64,000 nt of DNA from Spirochaeta isovalerica (GCF_014207565.1 NZ_JACHGJ010000002.1:682001-746000), one strand, 5' to 3'; counted from the first letter of the stretch, positions 1 through 9,486 are shown. Notes: generated by a model from the sequence alone, not told the origin. Translations and numbers: made by a program.

Positions 1-2
1 CC

Positions 3-989
3 TGGAGTTTCGACGGCGTTCCCGAAGAGAACAGCCTCATATTCCGCTTCGGCGATGCGGCTTATGAGATGCCCGCCATCAATGTTGTTCATATGAGACC
101 CACGGAACTGCTGGGGGCGAAGACGGAAGCCCGTTTCGGAGCGGAGTTCCCCATCCGCTTCGATATGCTCGATACGATGGGAGGGGGGAATCTCAGTCTT
201 CAGGTCCACCCGACAACAGATTTTATCCGCGAATCCTACGGCATGAGTTATACCCAGGATGAGAGTTACTACATCCTTGAAGCGGAGGATGACGCTTCGG
301 TCTACCTTGGCGTGAAAGAGGGAACCGAACTGTCCGAACTGATCGGAGCACTCAGGGAGAGCCAGAGCACGGGAAGAGAATTCGATGCGGAAAAATACAT
401 CAACAGGTTCCCGGCGGGAAAGCACGATCACTTCATGATCCCCGGGGGAACCATTCACTGCTCGGGGAAAAACACCATGGTTCTCGAAATATCGGCGACG
501 CCCTATATCTTTACGTTCAAGCTCTGGGACTGGAACCGCAACGGCCTTGACGGCCGGCCCCGTCCCGTTCATATCGACGAGGGGGAACAGGTCATCGATA
601 TGACCCGCGACCGTGACAGGATACTTTCCGACGGGTTTATCAATCCTCTGGAACCGGTTGCCGAAGGACAGGGATGGCGGGAGGAGAGAACGGGACTCCA
701 TGAGCTGGAATTTATTGAAACAAGGCGCCACTGGTTTACCGGTACGGTTCCCCACGACACGGAAGGCACGGTTCATGTTCTCAACCTGGTTCAGGGCGAC
801 GAAGTGATTGTAGAAAGTCCTTCCGGCGCCTTTGACCCGATGCGCATTCACTATGCCGAGACATTTATCGTTCCCGCCGGTGCCGGAGAATACACCATTC
901 GCCCCGCTGCTGGCCGGCCGGCGCAAGAGTTCGCCACAATCAAGGCTTTTGTAAGAGGCACGAGACGGAACAGGAGAGAAGAGAAATGA
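3..989 (+). CDS. Class I mannose-6-phosphate isomerase-like protein (5' partial)
   Basis: The reading frame is open from base 3 with no stop, so the true start lies outside the window; the first internal ATG is at 69. The protein is a cupin-type, zinc-dependent isomerase of the phosphomannose isomerase class, expected to interconvert mannose-6-P and fructose-6-P in the cytoplasm. All four zinc ligands known for the family have visible counterparts: Gln and His in SLQVHP, Glu in QDESYYIL, and His in IPGGTIHCSG. It differs from classical ManA in sequence around DESYYIL, so substrate identity is inferred. The stop overlaps the start of the GH38 gene by 4 bases (ATGA), which implies translational coupling and fits a mannose-processing role. 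Confidence 0.8.
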   Translation, partial: WSFDGVPEENSLIFRFGDAAYEMPAINVVHMRPTELLGAKTEARFGAEFPIRFDMLDTMGGGNLSLQVHPTTDFIRESYGMSYTQDESYYILEAEDDASVYLGVKEGTELSELIGALRESQSTGREFDAEKYINRFPAGKHDHFMIPGGTIHCSGKNTMVLEISATPYIFTFKLWDWNRNGLDGRPRPVHIDEGEQVIDMTRDRDRILSDGFINPLEPVAEGQGWREERTGLHELEFIETRRHWFTGTVPHDTEGTVHVLNLVQGDEVIVESPSGAFDPMRIHYAETFIVPAGAGEYTIRPAAGRPAQEFATIKAFVRGTRRNRREEK

Positions 990-3508
990 AGAAGTGGAAA
1001 GTCTGCCTGATTCATCACACCCATTTTGACATCGGGTACACCCATACCCAGAAGGAAGTTCTGGATATCCAGTTCCGCAATCAGGAACAGGCCATGGATC
1101 TGGTCGACGCCAACCGGAACAGGCCGGAGAACGCGCAGTTCCGCTGGAATCCCGAAGCGACCTGGGCGCTGAAAAAATGGCTGTCAAAGGCCGGACAGAA
1201 ACAGATCGACCGCTTCGTCTCCATGGTCCGGTCGGGCCATATCGGCCTGGACGGACTCTTCGCCAATATGCATACGGCTCTCTGCCGCCCCGAAGAGCTG
1301 ATCCGCATGATGGATTGGAAAAGGGAGTTTGAAAAGCTGACGGGTACAACGATTGATTCGGCCATGATTACAGATGTCCCCGGCTGGAACTGGGGTATGG
1401 TCCCGGCGCTCAGTGAAGAAGGGATCCGTTACCTTTCAGCCGGTACAAATCACATGGACCGGATCGGTTCTACCATTAAAGAGTGGGGCGATAAGCCTTT
1501 CTACTGGGTGTCTCCCTCGGGAAGGGAAAAAATCCTCCTGTGGGTTCACGGGAAGGGATACGCATGGTTCCATACGGGTTTGAATAAAACAAAGAATCTC
1601 AGGAACAAACTGCGTTACGGCAGAATCCGCCGTTATCTCGATTCTCTGGAAAAAAAGAACTATCCCTATGATACGGTCATTCTCCGATACAATATCGGCT
1701 CGGACAACGGCCCGCCCGATCCCGATCTGAGCGCCATTGTGGAAGATTGGAACAAAGCCCATAAGGATATCGAATTGGTCATCTCAACCAACTCCGGCGC
1801 CATGGCTGATTTTGAGAAGAATTATGGAGATCAACTGCCCCGGTATCGGGGAGACCTGACTGCCTACTGGGAAGACGGAGTGCTCTCCACAGCCCGGGAA
1901 ACCGCTATAGCCAGGGAAGCCTCGGAGAGATTGATCCAGGCCGGGAATCTGGCCATTATGACCGGGGGAGAATCGGGGCGCCGCTATGAAGCGGAAGCCT
2001 GGGAACAGGTTCTTCTTTTCAACGAGCACACCTGGGGTGCCCATAACTCGATCAGCCGGCCCGATCATCCATTTGCCAGAAGCCAGTGGGATTGGAAAAA
2101 ACAGAGAGCCTTGAAGGGAGAAGAGGGTGTTCACCGTTTCCTGACTGAGACTCTGGGAGGGCAGCCCGAATCGGGGCACAGCTACAGCGGTCTGCTCAAT
2201 GATCAGAGCCACGGCGGCAGCAGGGAAAAATCCCTGAGCGTCTACAACAGCCTCAGCTGGCCGGTTTCCCGCATCGTGGAGATTTCCACTGCCTTCAACT
2301 CCGTCGCCGATGAAGAGGGGAATCCCGTTCCCTCTCAGCGCCTTTCCAACGGACGTCTGGCTTTTTTTGCCGCTTCGGTTCCGGCTTTCGGCCTCCGCTC
2401 CTATAGGCTTTCCGAAACCGGACCTGCACCTTTCGAAGGGGGCTGCTATATCGAGGGATACCGTTTCGGCAATGACCGCATCTCCTGTGAAATCGACAGG
2501 GATACGGGGCGGATTTCCAGTCTCGTTCTCGATAACAGGGAGTATGTGCCGGAGAAGGGGACAGAGGGATTCAACTCCTTTGTCCTGGTGCCGGGAAAAT
2601 TCCCCTCTCTGAGAAAAAGCGAAGCAACGGGAGCCGGCGTTTCCATAGATATGGTCGATAAGGGGCCGCTGCGCGTCTCTTTCAGGATCAGCCGTAAGGC
2701 GCCGCGCTGCCATGAATTCATAAGTGATATAAGCATCGACGCCTGGTCTGATGAAGTCCGTATCCATAACGTTCTCGACCGTCCCGTATCGCGGAGAAAA
2801 GAAGGTCTTCACTTTGCTTTTCCCATGGATATCCCCGGAGGAGTGCTCCGCTACGACAGCGCCTGGGGTACGGTCCGGCTTGAAGAGGACCAGCTGCCCG
2901 GCGCCAATAGAAATTTCATCAGCGCTTCCCGCTGGGTCGATGTTTCGGGTCCGGAAAAGGGGATGTCCTGCGTTCTCATGGACGCTCCTATCTTCAAGAG
3001 CGGAGAACTGGTCCACGATCCTGTTCGTTCGGGACCGCCCGGGCTCTGCGGATGGCTTGATACTGTCGATTACAAAGGAACGGTTTATTCCTATGTCATG
3101 AATAATTACTGGCAGACCAATTTCAAAGCCGACCAGCCGGGTAAAACACTCTTCCGTTATGTCTTCAGGCCCCACGGGTCTTATTCGCCTGAGGAAAACT
3201 ACCGGTCGTCCCTAGAGAATCTTCAGCCATTGCAGGTCACTGCGGCGGAAGGGAAGCAGATCAGGGAACTGCCCCGGACATCCTGTGAAGCTGTGGTTAT
3301 CAGCTCACTGGAAAGGAGGGATGGCTCTCTCTTTATGAGACTGGTCAATATTTCGGATGATGTTTGCGATACGTCGCTTCTTATTGGAAAAAATTCTATG
3401 GAGGCATCGCAGTTCTCTCTTGCCGGAAGCGGCAAAGAGGGAAATCTCAATGGAAATCAAATTACGCTGGTGCCGGGAGAAACGGTTCTGGTAAAAATCA
3501 AGGAGTAA
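986..3508 (+). CDS. Glycoside hydrolase family 38-type alpha-mannosidase
   Basis: This 840-residue protein has the GH38 layout. The N-terminal motif HHTHFDIG (residues 10-17) gives the first zinc His and Asp. TDVPGWNWG supplies the expected nucleophile Asp130. NEHTWG near residue 348 supplies the last zinc His. A long beta-rich C-terminal half follows, as in family members. No signal peptide is present, so it should act inside the cell on imported oligosaccharides and release mannose for the preceding isomerase. It is coupled to that gene by ATGA, and the GPH symporter starts 4 bases after its stop. The family assignment is firm; linkage specificity cannot be read from the sequence. Confidence 0.85.
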   Translation: MKKWKVCLIHHTHFDIGYTHTQKEVLDIQFRNQEQAMDLVDANRNRPENAQFRWNPEATWALKKWLSKAGQKQIDRFVSMVRSGHIGLDGLFANMHTALCRPEELIRMMDWKREFEKLTGTTIDSAMITDVPGWNWGMVPALSEEGIRYLSAGTNHMDRIGSTIKEWGDKPFYWVSPSGREKILLWVHGKGYAWFHTGLNKTKNLRNKLRYGRIRRYLDSLEKKNYPYDTVILRYNIGSDNGPPDPDLSAIVEDWNKAHKDIELVISTNSGAMADFEKNYGDQLPRYRGDLTAYWEDGVLSTARETAIAREASERLIQAGNLAIMTGGESGRRYEAEAWEQVLLFNEHTWGAHNSISRPDHPFARSQWDWKKQRALKGEEGVHRFLTETLGGQPESGHSYSGLLNDQSHGGSREKSLSVYNSLSWPVSRIVEISTAFNSVADEEGNPVPSQRLSNGRLAFFAASVPAFGLRSYRLSETGPAPFEGGCYIEGYRFGNDRISCEIDRDTGRISSLVLDNREYVPEKGTEGFNSFVLVPGKFPSLRKSEATGAGVSIDMVDKGPLRVSFRISRKAPRCHEFISDISIDAWSDEVRIHNVLDRPVSRRKEGLHFAFPMDIPGGVLRYDSAWGTVRLEEDQLPGANRNFISASRWVDVSGPEKGMSCVLMDAPIFKSGELVHDPVRSGPPGLCGWLDTVDYKGTVYSYVMNNYWQTNFKADQPGKTLFRYVFRPHGSYSPEENYRSSLENLQPLQVTAAEGKQIRELPRTSCEAVVISSLERRDGSLFMRLVNISDDVCDTSLLIGKNSMEASQFSLAGSGKEGNLNGNQITLVPGETVLVKIKE

Positions 3509-3512
3509 TATA

Positions 3513-4862
3513 ATGAAAAAGGCTCTATCGATCCAAGTTTCTCTGCGGGAGAAGATCTCTTTCGCCGGCGCTCTGGGCGGCCAGAATCTCATGTACACTT
3601 TTGTGAATTTCTTTATTCTCATTTTTTATACCGATGTCATGGGCATCAGTCCCGCCGCGGCGGGGCTCATGTTTCTGGTGGCGCGGATCTGGGATGCCTT
3701 TAACGACTTGATTATGGGGATGATTGTCGACCGGACCAGAAGCCGATGGGGCAAGTGCCGCCCCTATCTCATCTTCATGTCGTTCCCCATCGCCGTGACG
3801 ACGGCCATAATGTTTATCGTCCCCGATCTGGAATACGGCGGCCGCATCGTCTATATGTGGGTCACCTATATCATCTGGGGCATGGCCTATACTTCCGGTG
3901 ATATCTCTCTCTGGACCCTGGCGGGCCGGATCAGTCCCCGGACGGAGGACAGAAACCTGCTCATTTCCTGGGGCCGGGTGGCCGGAGCTGTCGGAACGGC
4001 CGCCGCCGTGCTGGCGACTGTCCCCCTAAAGAATCTGCTGGGAGGGGATAAAGGGGGCGGATATTTCGCCGTTGCAGTTATTTTCTGCCTTCTCGGATTT
4101 CTGGCGATTTTTCAGGGCGGTCTTATCACAAGAGAAAGGACTTTCAGCCATGACCCGGATCAGAAAATCAGCCTGAAGGACAGCCTCGTCTCCATATTTG
4201 CAAACGGGCCGCTTCTGCTCGTGCTCCTGTCGCTACTGCTGACAGTTATTCCGAGCCTCCAGATGGTCATGATGATGTATTTTGCCAAGTACAACCTGCA
4301 GAATGAGGGTCTGATGACTGTCATTGCGGGGATCAGCCTGGTGACAATGGCTCTTGGTTCGGGACTGGTCCCCTGGCTGACCAGATTCATCAGCGGAAAA
4401 AAACTGGTTCTCTACAGCGGTTTCGTTCTGGCTTTTCTCGGAACGGCCATGTATTTCATCGGTTATGAAAATCTTCTTATCTTCTACGTCTTCGCCGCTT
4501 TGTGGGGACTCTTCAACGGTTTCCCCGAAGTTATCCGCACTACCATGATCGCCAATACGGTCGAATGGATGGAGAAGAAGACCGGCAAGAGGAGCGATGG
4601 TACCATTTTCTCAACGCTCACTTTTATCGGAAAGCTGACTGCCGGTCTGGGGAAATTCGTCGCAGGACTCCTGCTGACTTATTACGGCTTCATAGCCAAC
4701 ACGGCTCAGTCCCCACAGGTGCTCGACGGTTTGTTTCAGTCCATGACCATAATTCCGGGAATCGGTTCTCTTATCATGATCCTGCCCCTGTTCTTCTACA
4801 ACATTGATGAAAAAACTCATGCCAAACTAGTGAAGGACCTGGCGCTGGAAAGCGAAAGCTGA
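3513..4862 (+). CDS. GPH-family (MelB-type) sugar:cation symporter
   Basis: This 449-residue, roughly 12-helix membrane protein belongs to the glycoside-pentoside-hexuronide family of the MFS. The family motif around residues 58-69 (ARIWDAFNDLIMG) is clear, as is the loop DRTRSRWGKCRPY. Both acidic residues that bind the coupling cation in MelB (Asp55 and Asp59 there) are kept, here Asp61 and Asp65, so Na+ coupling is possible. It lies in one operon with the isomerase and mannosidase, so its substrate is likely a mannose-containing or related oligosaccharide. It contrasts with the two paralogues at 9487 and 11171, which have Asn at the first of these positions. Confidence 0.85.
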   Translation: MKKALSIQVSLREKISFAGALGGQNLMYTFVNFFILIFYTDVMGISPAAAGLMFLVARIWDAFNDLIMGMIVDRTRSRWGKCRPYLIFMSFPIAVTTAIMFIVPDLEYGGRIVYMWVTYIIWGMAYTSGDISLWTLAGRISPRTEDRNLLISWGRVAGAVGTAAAVLATVPLKNLLGGDKGGGYFAVAVIFCLLGFLAIFQGGLITRERTFSHDPDQKISLKDSLVSIFANGPLLLVLLSLLLTVIPSLQMVMMMYFAKYNLQNEGLMTVIAGISLVTMALGSGLVPWLTRFISGKKLVLYSGFVLAFLGTAMYFIGYENLLIFYVFAALWGLFNGFPEVIRTTMIANTVEWMEKKTGKRSDGTIFSTLTFIGKLTAGLGKFVAGLLLTYYGFIANTAQSPQVLDGLFQSMTIIPGIGSLIMILPLFFYNIDEKTHAKLVKDLALESES

Positions 4863-5234
4863 TGAGTCCTATAGTCGAGGGGTGATATACCGGTCCGGGC
4901 TCCGACTGTTGTCAAAAAAGACAGCTGTCCATCGAGCCGGAAGAGCATAACCGCTATACTTTTAAGGGCCAGGAACTGAGTTAAAAACCATACAATCCTA
5001 TAATGTTGTAGAGGCTTATATCGATCAACAGGCTGTTGATCAGGTATTTTGTCACTATGGGGAAAGCCAATCCAGCCGGAGTGACTATAATCATAAATAT
5101 CTAGCCTGTCCAGAAACGGCTGAATTAAGCTTTGACAATAGTCATGCCTCTTCTGAAAGTTTTCTTAATATGCTCCTTTTAACTGTGCTGACTGTTCAGT
5201 ATGTAAATTTTATGAAGAAATTAAATCTTGAAGT
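4863..5234. other. Gene-poor AT-rich gap with an open remnant frame
   Basis: These 372 bases separate the GPH symporter from the convergent GH2 gene. A plus-strand frame is free of stops from 4966 to 5394, runs into the GH2 gene's 3' end and lacks a start codon or ribosome-binding site at its 5' end. Its upstream part (from about 4972) reads like protein (for example SYNVVEAYIDQQAVDQ and HKYLACPETAEL) but I do not recognise it. It may be the tail of a gene lost by deletion. No clear terminator, promoter or tRNA is visible. Confidence 0.35.
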
Positions 5235-8200
5235 TTATATTTTAAGTACATTTCCCATCAATTTAGCTGCAATCGGGTCTAGGTCAACTGCATCAAATCG
5301 TATGGAACTCACCCTGAAAGAACCTTTTCCTAACTTGATATCAAAGAGTACTGAGCCACCTATATCTTTATATTGTTGCGGATCTGAAAGATAGCCATGG
5401 GGTAGGAGCGCCTCCGCAAGAACGGAAACATCGGGGTCAAATCGGTTTACCGTATAACGACCGATAGCGACATGGGGAACCTTTACCTTGTAGATTAGCT
5501 TATGTACAGTTTGCTCCAAACCTGTTGATTCCGGCACATACGCATCCAAATATCCAGCTTTTTTCTTTTTATACGGCTTATATGGGAACCAGGAGATATC
5601 AAGAGGGTCAAGATCTGCAAAAACAGGACTCTCTTTTATATTCATGTTAACAATCTCATGAAAGGCTTTGTTGTAGTGGGTAACCAGATCAGGAAAAACA
5701 TTTAGTACACTTTTACCACTATTCAGCATAATAATGTTTCCACCGGCTGCTGCAGTTTTTTTCAGCTGATTTATCTGTTTAGATTTTAACCTGGTTCTAT
5801 TGCCAATCAGGAGAGTCTCTTCTTTGATATTATCGTGACCTATTTTTGAAATGGTACGATACTCAAAACCTAAAAAGTCCAGCAGTTTTTGAACCTCTTT
5901 CTCTATTTTAAGAGTCACATATTTCCGTGGGCTTTTTTTATCGGGAAGTGCCCAGGATTTATCTGCCAAGGTTATCTTGTATGAGTTCTCAGATAGGGGC
6001 TTACCTGCTGATTCTACTATTAAACGAAGTTCAACATCGATCCTGGGAGATGGTAAGTTCTCAGGGATGGTTAAACCAAAATCTTTTTCAGCCTTGTTGT
6101 AGTAGGGTATATTATCAAACGCAACAACTTTTTTTGATAAAATTTTCCCGTTGTAACGAACTTCACAATTTACCACAGGCTCTTCCAGAACGGGATGATC
6201 CTTGTCATCATTCAGTAGCGCTAACTTGCTTTTTATCTCTCCTCCTGCATAATAATGCAGAATCTGAAGATCCATGCTGGCCAGTATAGGTTGAAAAGTC
6301 ATTCTGATTTTTTTCGCTGTCTCCATAGGGGTTACTTTTTTATAATCATGCTGGTGATAAAACCATGTCTCAAAGGCAAAGGGCATTACACCGGAGATCT
6401 TTGTATGATCAACTCTCCGTATCGTTTCAATTGTTCCTTTCGTTAACATAGCGTGTCGTTCTTGAAAATACTTAGGATCAGAATGTTCGTATGCATCTTT
6501 GCCGACCCAGGTCTGGGGAGTTTGATGATAAAAAAGATAGACTCTTGTGGGTAGGCCATCATCTGCTCGAGGGTACCCTGTCCCTGCTTCCTGACTGATT
6601 AACGGTCTGTTTTTCATCGCATACATCTTTGAAAACTCACCATTTACCAGATGATAAAAACTGTTTTCATACCAGGAGCTATATATATGCGGATCATCAA
6701 TATCACCATCATCAATTTTATTCATAATTAATGATAACCTCGGAATATAATATGCCACTTTTCTAAAATACGCAGAGTCCGCTACTACAGGTCGACTGGG
6801 ATCCAGATTTCTGACTGTTTTCATCGCTCTATTCAGTAGAGCTCCTTTTGCTTTCAGAACTTTACCTGCTGCATAAATGAGAAACTTCATCTCGTTATTC
6901 ACAGTCCATAAAAAGATTGATGGATGATTCCGATTTGCCTTGAAGAGCCTCTCCATGTCATCAAGCCATATACTGGTAGCCTCTTCCGGAGGTACATCGT
7001 TGCCTCGCAGCATTAACCAGGGCCAAGTGCCTTCGTAGGATACCATTACGCCAGATTCATCTGCGGCTTTCATCCAGTTTTTAGAAAATGGTGCCCCATG
7101 AGTTCTCGTTGCGATAACATTATGCTCTAAAGCGAGTTTCATAAACTTTTTAGCAAGATTCTCATCGTTTGGACGGATATGAGCAGGCATATGATTAGCC
7201 CCTCTAATCCATAGAGGTTTTCCGTTAAAGATGACTCGATTACCCTCTGTCGCTACGGTTCTGAACCCTACTGTTTCTGTAAGGGTATCCACACCTTCAG
7301 AAGTGGTCACAACCAATTTCAGATTATATAGGTTTGGTTCTCCGGGAGCCCAGAGCTTTGCTGAAACTTCAGGGGTCGAGAAACTAACCTTTCTTCTCTC
7401 TCCGGCTTTAAGTTTAACTTCTTCTATCGTGCCATCACAGAGAACTGTCCCGTTACTCTTTTCAATAATCGTGTAGTTTAATGTTGCAGTTCTGTCGGTA
7501 TCCCCACTGTTTTTATACCAGACATCTATATGGGCGGAATCCATTGACGGATTGAAAAAGGTCTCTTCTATTTTGACTTTTTCAGATATGATAAGGGTTA
7601 CAGGTTTCCAGATCCCTCCTGGAGTTCCTTGTAGAAAACCTCTTGGCAGTTCCATTTCATCTAATTGTTGCAGCACTTTCCCCTTGGATCCATGCTCGAT
7701 GATATCCCAGGCAGCAGCGTAGTTCGCATCGATAGTATCATTTGCCAGGTCTCCACTTCCCACACTGGGGCTGTTTGCAACCCTGTTAACATGTACGGCT
7801 ATAATATTTCTTCCCGGTTTAACATTTCGGGAGATATCCACATCAAAAGGACCAAACATTCCTCTATTTTCATGCAGCTTTATACCGTTTATGTAAACTT
7901 CAGAAATATAAGATACGCCTTCAAAGTGAAGAACTAACTGTTTCCGGTCAATTCCATCTGGAAGTACCAGTGTATTGCGATACCATGCTGATTCTGTTTC
8001 CCCCCAATTAAAAGTGTAACTATCACACCTATCTTTTTCTAATTGGTGAAAGGTGTCATTCATGCCTTTATTGAACTTTCCATTCTGAAAGGTCTCACCT
8101 TCCAGCCAGGCTCTAGCGGGACCCCATAAGTTGGGAACATCCATAACATGCCAAGCCGTATCATCTTCTAATGCGGAGCTTCCATCAGTTTCTCTCTTAT

Positions 8201-8927
8201 TATCCGGCAGGAATAACCAGTTACCATTCAAAGAGAACTCACTTCTATCGTCTGAAATATTATCAATTACAAATGGCTTAAATAGCTCTCTTTGTTTTTG
8301 TCTTTTGGCCTCTTTATCAGAAACTATTGGTAGCTTTTGAGCTCTATGTACTCCATTCAGGCAGTTTTTTTCTACAGGCGCAACTTTAACATGGGTGAAC
8401 TCCGTAGCCAGGTAGCTTCCTCCAAGAGAGACACCGCCATTCCTGAAAGGTGCTTCAGGGTCCTCTGCTAATAGCCTGGGTTCCTCCTCATCGCCCAGGT
8501 AGACAGCTATTGTTGGCCCTGCAACCACAATTTTTAAATCATACCATTTTCCGGTAACCGGTTTAAAATCAAGGGGCTCAATATCGAGGAATCTATCAAA
8601 TCCTTCTGCCCCGTATCTCGCTAGATAGAGGTGGTTATTGTTTCCTCCTCTAAGAGCTGCAACATAGCGAAAGTCTCTATTGAAATGTCGAAATCCTGCC
8701 CAAATCTGAACCTGATCTTCATGGGCTGGAGTTCGGCCTCTAAACTGAAAACTATAATCCGACCATTCTGAAGCCGTAGTCGTGACATAACAATCCTCTA
8801 CCAGAAGGATACCATTATTTAAAGAGAGATTTCCTCTTCCGATGATTTCCCATACTTGTTTATCCAATCGATCTGTTTCAAAATTATCAGTTAACATAGT
8901 GTTTGCGCTTCCTTGTTTAAATTTCAT
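5235..8927 (-). CDS. Large glycoside hydrolase family 2 protein with N-terminal lectin-like domain
   Basis: This 1230-residue, probably cytoplasmic enzyme has no signal peptide. Residues about 10-185 look like a concanavalin/LamG or DUF1080-type beta sandwich (KWYDLKIVV, YLGDEEEP, GGVSLGG). Residues about 230-560 carry the GH2 sugar-binding and immunoglobulin-like domains. The TIM barrel follows, with acid/base Glu679 in WTVNNE and predicted nucleophile Glu780 in LISQEAG. Residues from about 1050 form an extra alpha/beta domain resembling a glutamine-amidotransferase-like fold, also found in the other GH2 protein of the window. The gene is AT-richer than its neighbours, which suggests separate acquisition. 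It is probably transcribed from the promoter at 9339-9366. Galactosidase versus glucuronidase activity cannot be decided. Confidence 0.85.
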   Translation of the reverse strand: MKFKQGSANTMLTDNFETDRLDKQVWEIIGRGNLSLNNGILLVEDCYVTTTASEWSDYSFQFRGRTPAHEDQVQIWAGFRHFNRDFRYVAALRGGNNNHLYLARYGAEGFDRFLDIEPLDFKPVTGKWYDLKIVVAGPTIAVYLGDEEEPRLLAEDPEAPFRNGGVSLGGSYLATEFTHVKVAPVEKNCLNGVHRAQKLPIVSDKEAKRQKQRELFKPFVIDNISDDRSEFSLNGNWLFLPDNKRETDGSSALEDDTAWHVMDVPNLWGPARAWLEGETFQNGKFNKGMNDTFHQLEKDRCDSYTFNWGETESAWYRNTLVLPDGIDRKQLVLHFEGVSYISEVYINGIKLHENRGMFGPFDVDISRNVKPGRNIIAVHVNRVANSPSVGSGDLANDTIDANYAAAWDIIEHGSKGKVLQQLDEMELPRGFLQGTPGGIWKPVTLIISEKVKIEETFFNPSMDSAHIDVWYKNSGDTDRTATLNYTIIEKSNGTVLCDGTIEEVKLKAGERRKVSFSTPEVSAKLWAPGEPNLYNLKLVVTTSEGVDTLTETVGFRTVATEGNRVIFNGKPLWIRGANHMPAHIRPNDENLAKKFMKLALEHNVIATRTHGAPFSKNWMKAADESGVMVSYEGTWPWLMLRGNDVPPEEATSIWLDDMERLFKANRNHPSIFLWTVNNEMKFLIYAAGKVLKAKGALLNRAMKTVRNLDPSRPVVADSAYFRKVAYYIPRLSLIMNKIDDGDIDDPHIYSSWYENSFYHLVNGEFSKMYAMKNRPLISQEAGTGYPRADDGLPTRVYLFYHQTPQTWVGKDAYEHSDPKYFQERHAMLTKGTIETIRRVDHTKISGVMPFAFETWFYHQHDYKKVTPMETAKKIRMTFQPILASMDLQILHYYAGGEIKSKLALLNDDKDHPVLEEPVVNCEVRYNGKILSKKVVAFDNIPYYNKAEKDFGLTIPENLPSPRIDVELRLIVESAGKPLSENSYKITLADKSWALPDKKSPRKYVTLKIEKEVQKLLDFLGFEYRTISKIGHDNIKEETLLIGNRTRLKSKQINQLKKTAAAGGNIIMLNSGKSVLNVFPDLVTHYNKAFHEIVNMNIKESPVFADLDPLDISWFPYKPYKKKKAGYLDAYVPESTGLEQTVHKLIYKVKVPHVAIGRYTVNRFDPDVSVLAEALLPHGYLSDPQQYKDIGGSVLFDIKLGKGSFRVSSIRFDAVDLDPIAAKLMGNVLKI

Positions 8928-9046
8928 TCATCTGATCAGAAGGGCCGGTTCTCAAAAATCAAATGAGTGTTTAGAGGGAAAGTTGTTCTTTTTCTTCCTG
9001 TATTTTGCATAAAGGCGGTTCCGGTTGAGCTGGACTTTTCTGAAAC

Positions 9047-9274
9047 CTATCCTCCGGCATCTTTTAAACGATAAAGGGATCGTACTGTATGGAGCATGTC
9101 CCCGCCGGGCATGGATCCGGTACCACAGGACCCTCCGGGGATCTCTGTCTGGGTAAAGACAGAGCCTCTTTGTATCAGCCTGTCCATAGGTGTAGGGCGG
9201 ATACTCAGATTGGTGTTGAAAGGCTGATTTTCTGTAAACAAGAAGAGAATATTCGGCTGTTTGTTCAGGCTCAT
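9047..9274 (-). pseudogene. Truncated sulfatase relic (N-terminal 75 residues)
   Basis: The short protein starts like a type I sulfatase (KQPNILFLFTENQ where the family has TDDQ), continues with PTPMDRLIQRGSVFTQ and ends shortly after MLHTVRSLYRL, the region after the active-site motif. The formylglycine motif C-x-P-S-R is represented by SMPGG, so the modified Cys and the Arg are both lost. The metal Asp pair is Glu-Asn. About ten residues seem deleted before the TPxxDRL motif. The frame stops after 75 codons, against about 450-500 in the family. A good ribosome-binding site (GGAG, 6 bases upstream) and promoter remain. I read it as a decayed gene that once preceded the GH2 gene; a retained small protein is less likely. 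Confidence 0.7.
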
Positions 9275-9291
9275 TCCGGACTCCAAATATA

Positions 9292-9330
9292 TGTTATATC
9301 AATTTTATAGGATATTAGTATGATATGACA
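9292..9330. promoter_or_regulatory. Two operator-like sites of the TGATATATCA type
   Basis: TGTTATATCA (9292-9301) and, read on the minus strand, TGTCATATCA (9330-9321) match TGATATATCA at 9 and 8 of 10 positions. The upstream-most one covers the predicted start of the minus-strand transcript, an arrangement typical of repression. Confidence 0.45.
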
Positions 9331-9338
9331 TAGTTTGT

Positions 9339-9366
9339 ATTATAGCATCCAAAATATGGATGTAAA
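9339..9366 (-). promoter_or_regulatory. Sigma-70-type promoter for the sulfatase relic/GH2 unit
   Basis: On the minus strand, TTTACA (9366-9361) and TATAAT (9344-9339) are separated by 16 bases. Predicted transcription begins near 9332, just before the operator-like sites at 9321-9330 and 9292-9301. It stands back to back with the plus-strand promoter at 9373. Confidence 0.65.
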
Positions 9367-9372
9367 TAAAAG

Positions 9373-9400
9373 TTGACATCTTTTTTTCTTACGATATACT
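9373..9400 (+). promoter_or_regulatory. Sigma-70-type promoter for the GPH symporter at 9487
   Basis: TTGACA (9373-9378), a 16-base spacer and TATACT (9395-9400) form a strong consensus promoter. The predicted start is near 9407, ten bases before the perfect palindrome at 9417. Confidence 0.7.
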
Positions 9401-9416
9401 AAATGAAAGAAAAATT

Positions 9417-9434
9417 AATATGATATATCATATT
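9417..9434. promoter_or_regulatory. Perfect 18-bp palindromic operator
   Basis: AATATGATATATCATATT is an exact inverted repeat lying just downstream of the predicted transcription start. It is the best copy of a motif that recurs at the two other promoters of this region, so a dimeric repressor is the natural reader. The regulator is not encoded nearby. Confidence 0.65.
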
Positions 9435-9486
9435 TTATTGATTTTTCCGCACTTCCTGAAAAGACAATCTGAAAAAGGATGAATTA

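Noticed and set aside
1784-3175. 463-codon minus-strand open frame opposite the GH38 gene
   Set aside because: It lies wholly inside a well-supported GH38 gene in the antisense direction and shows no recognisable domain. GC-rich codon use of the real gene explains its length.
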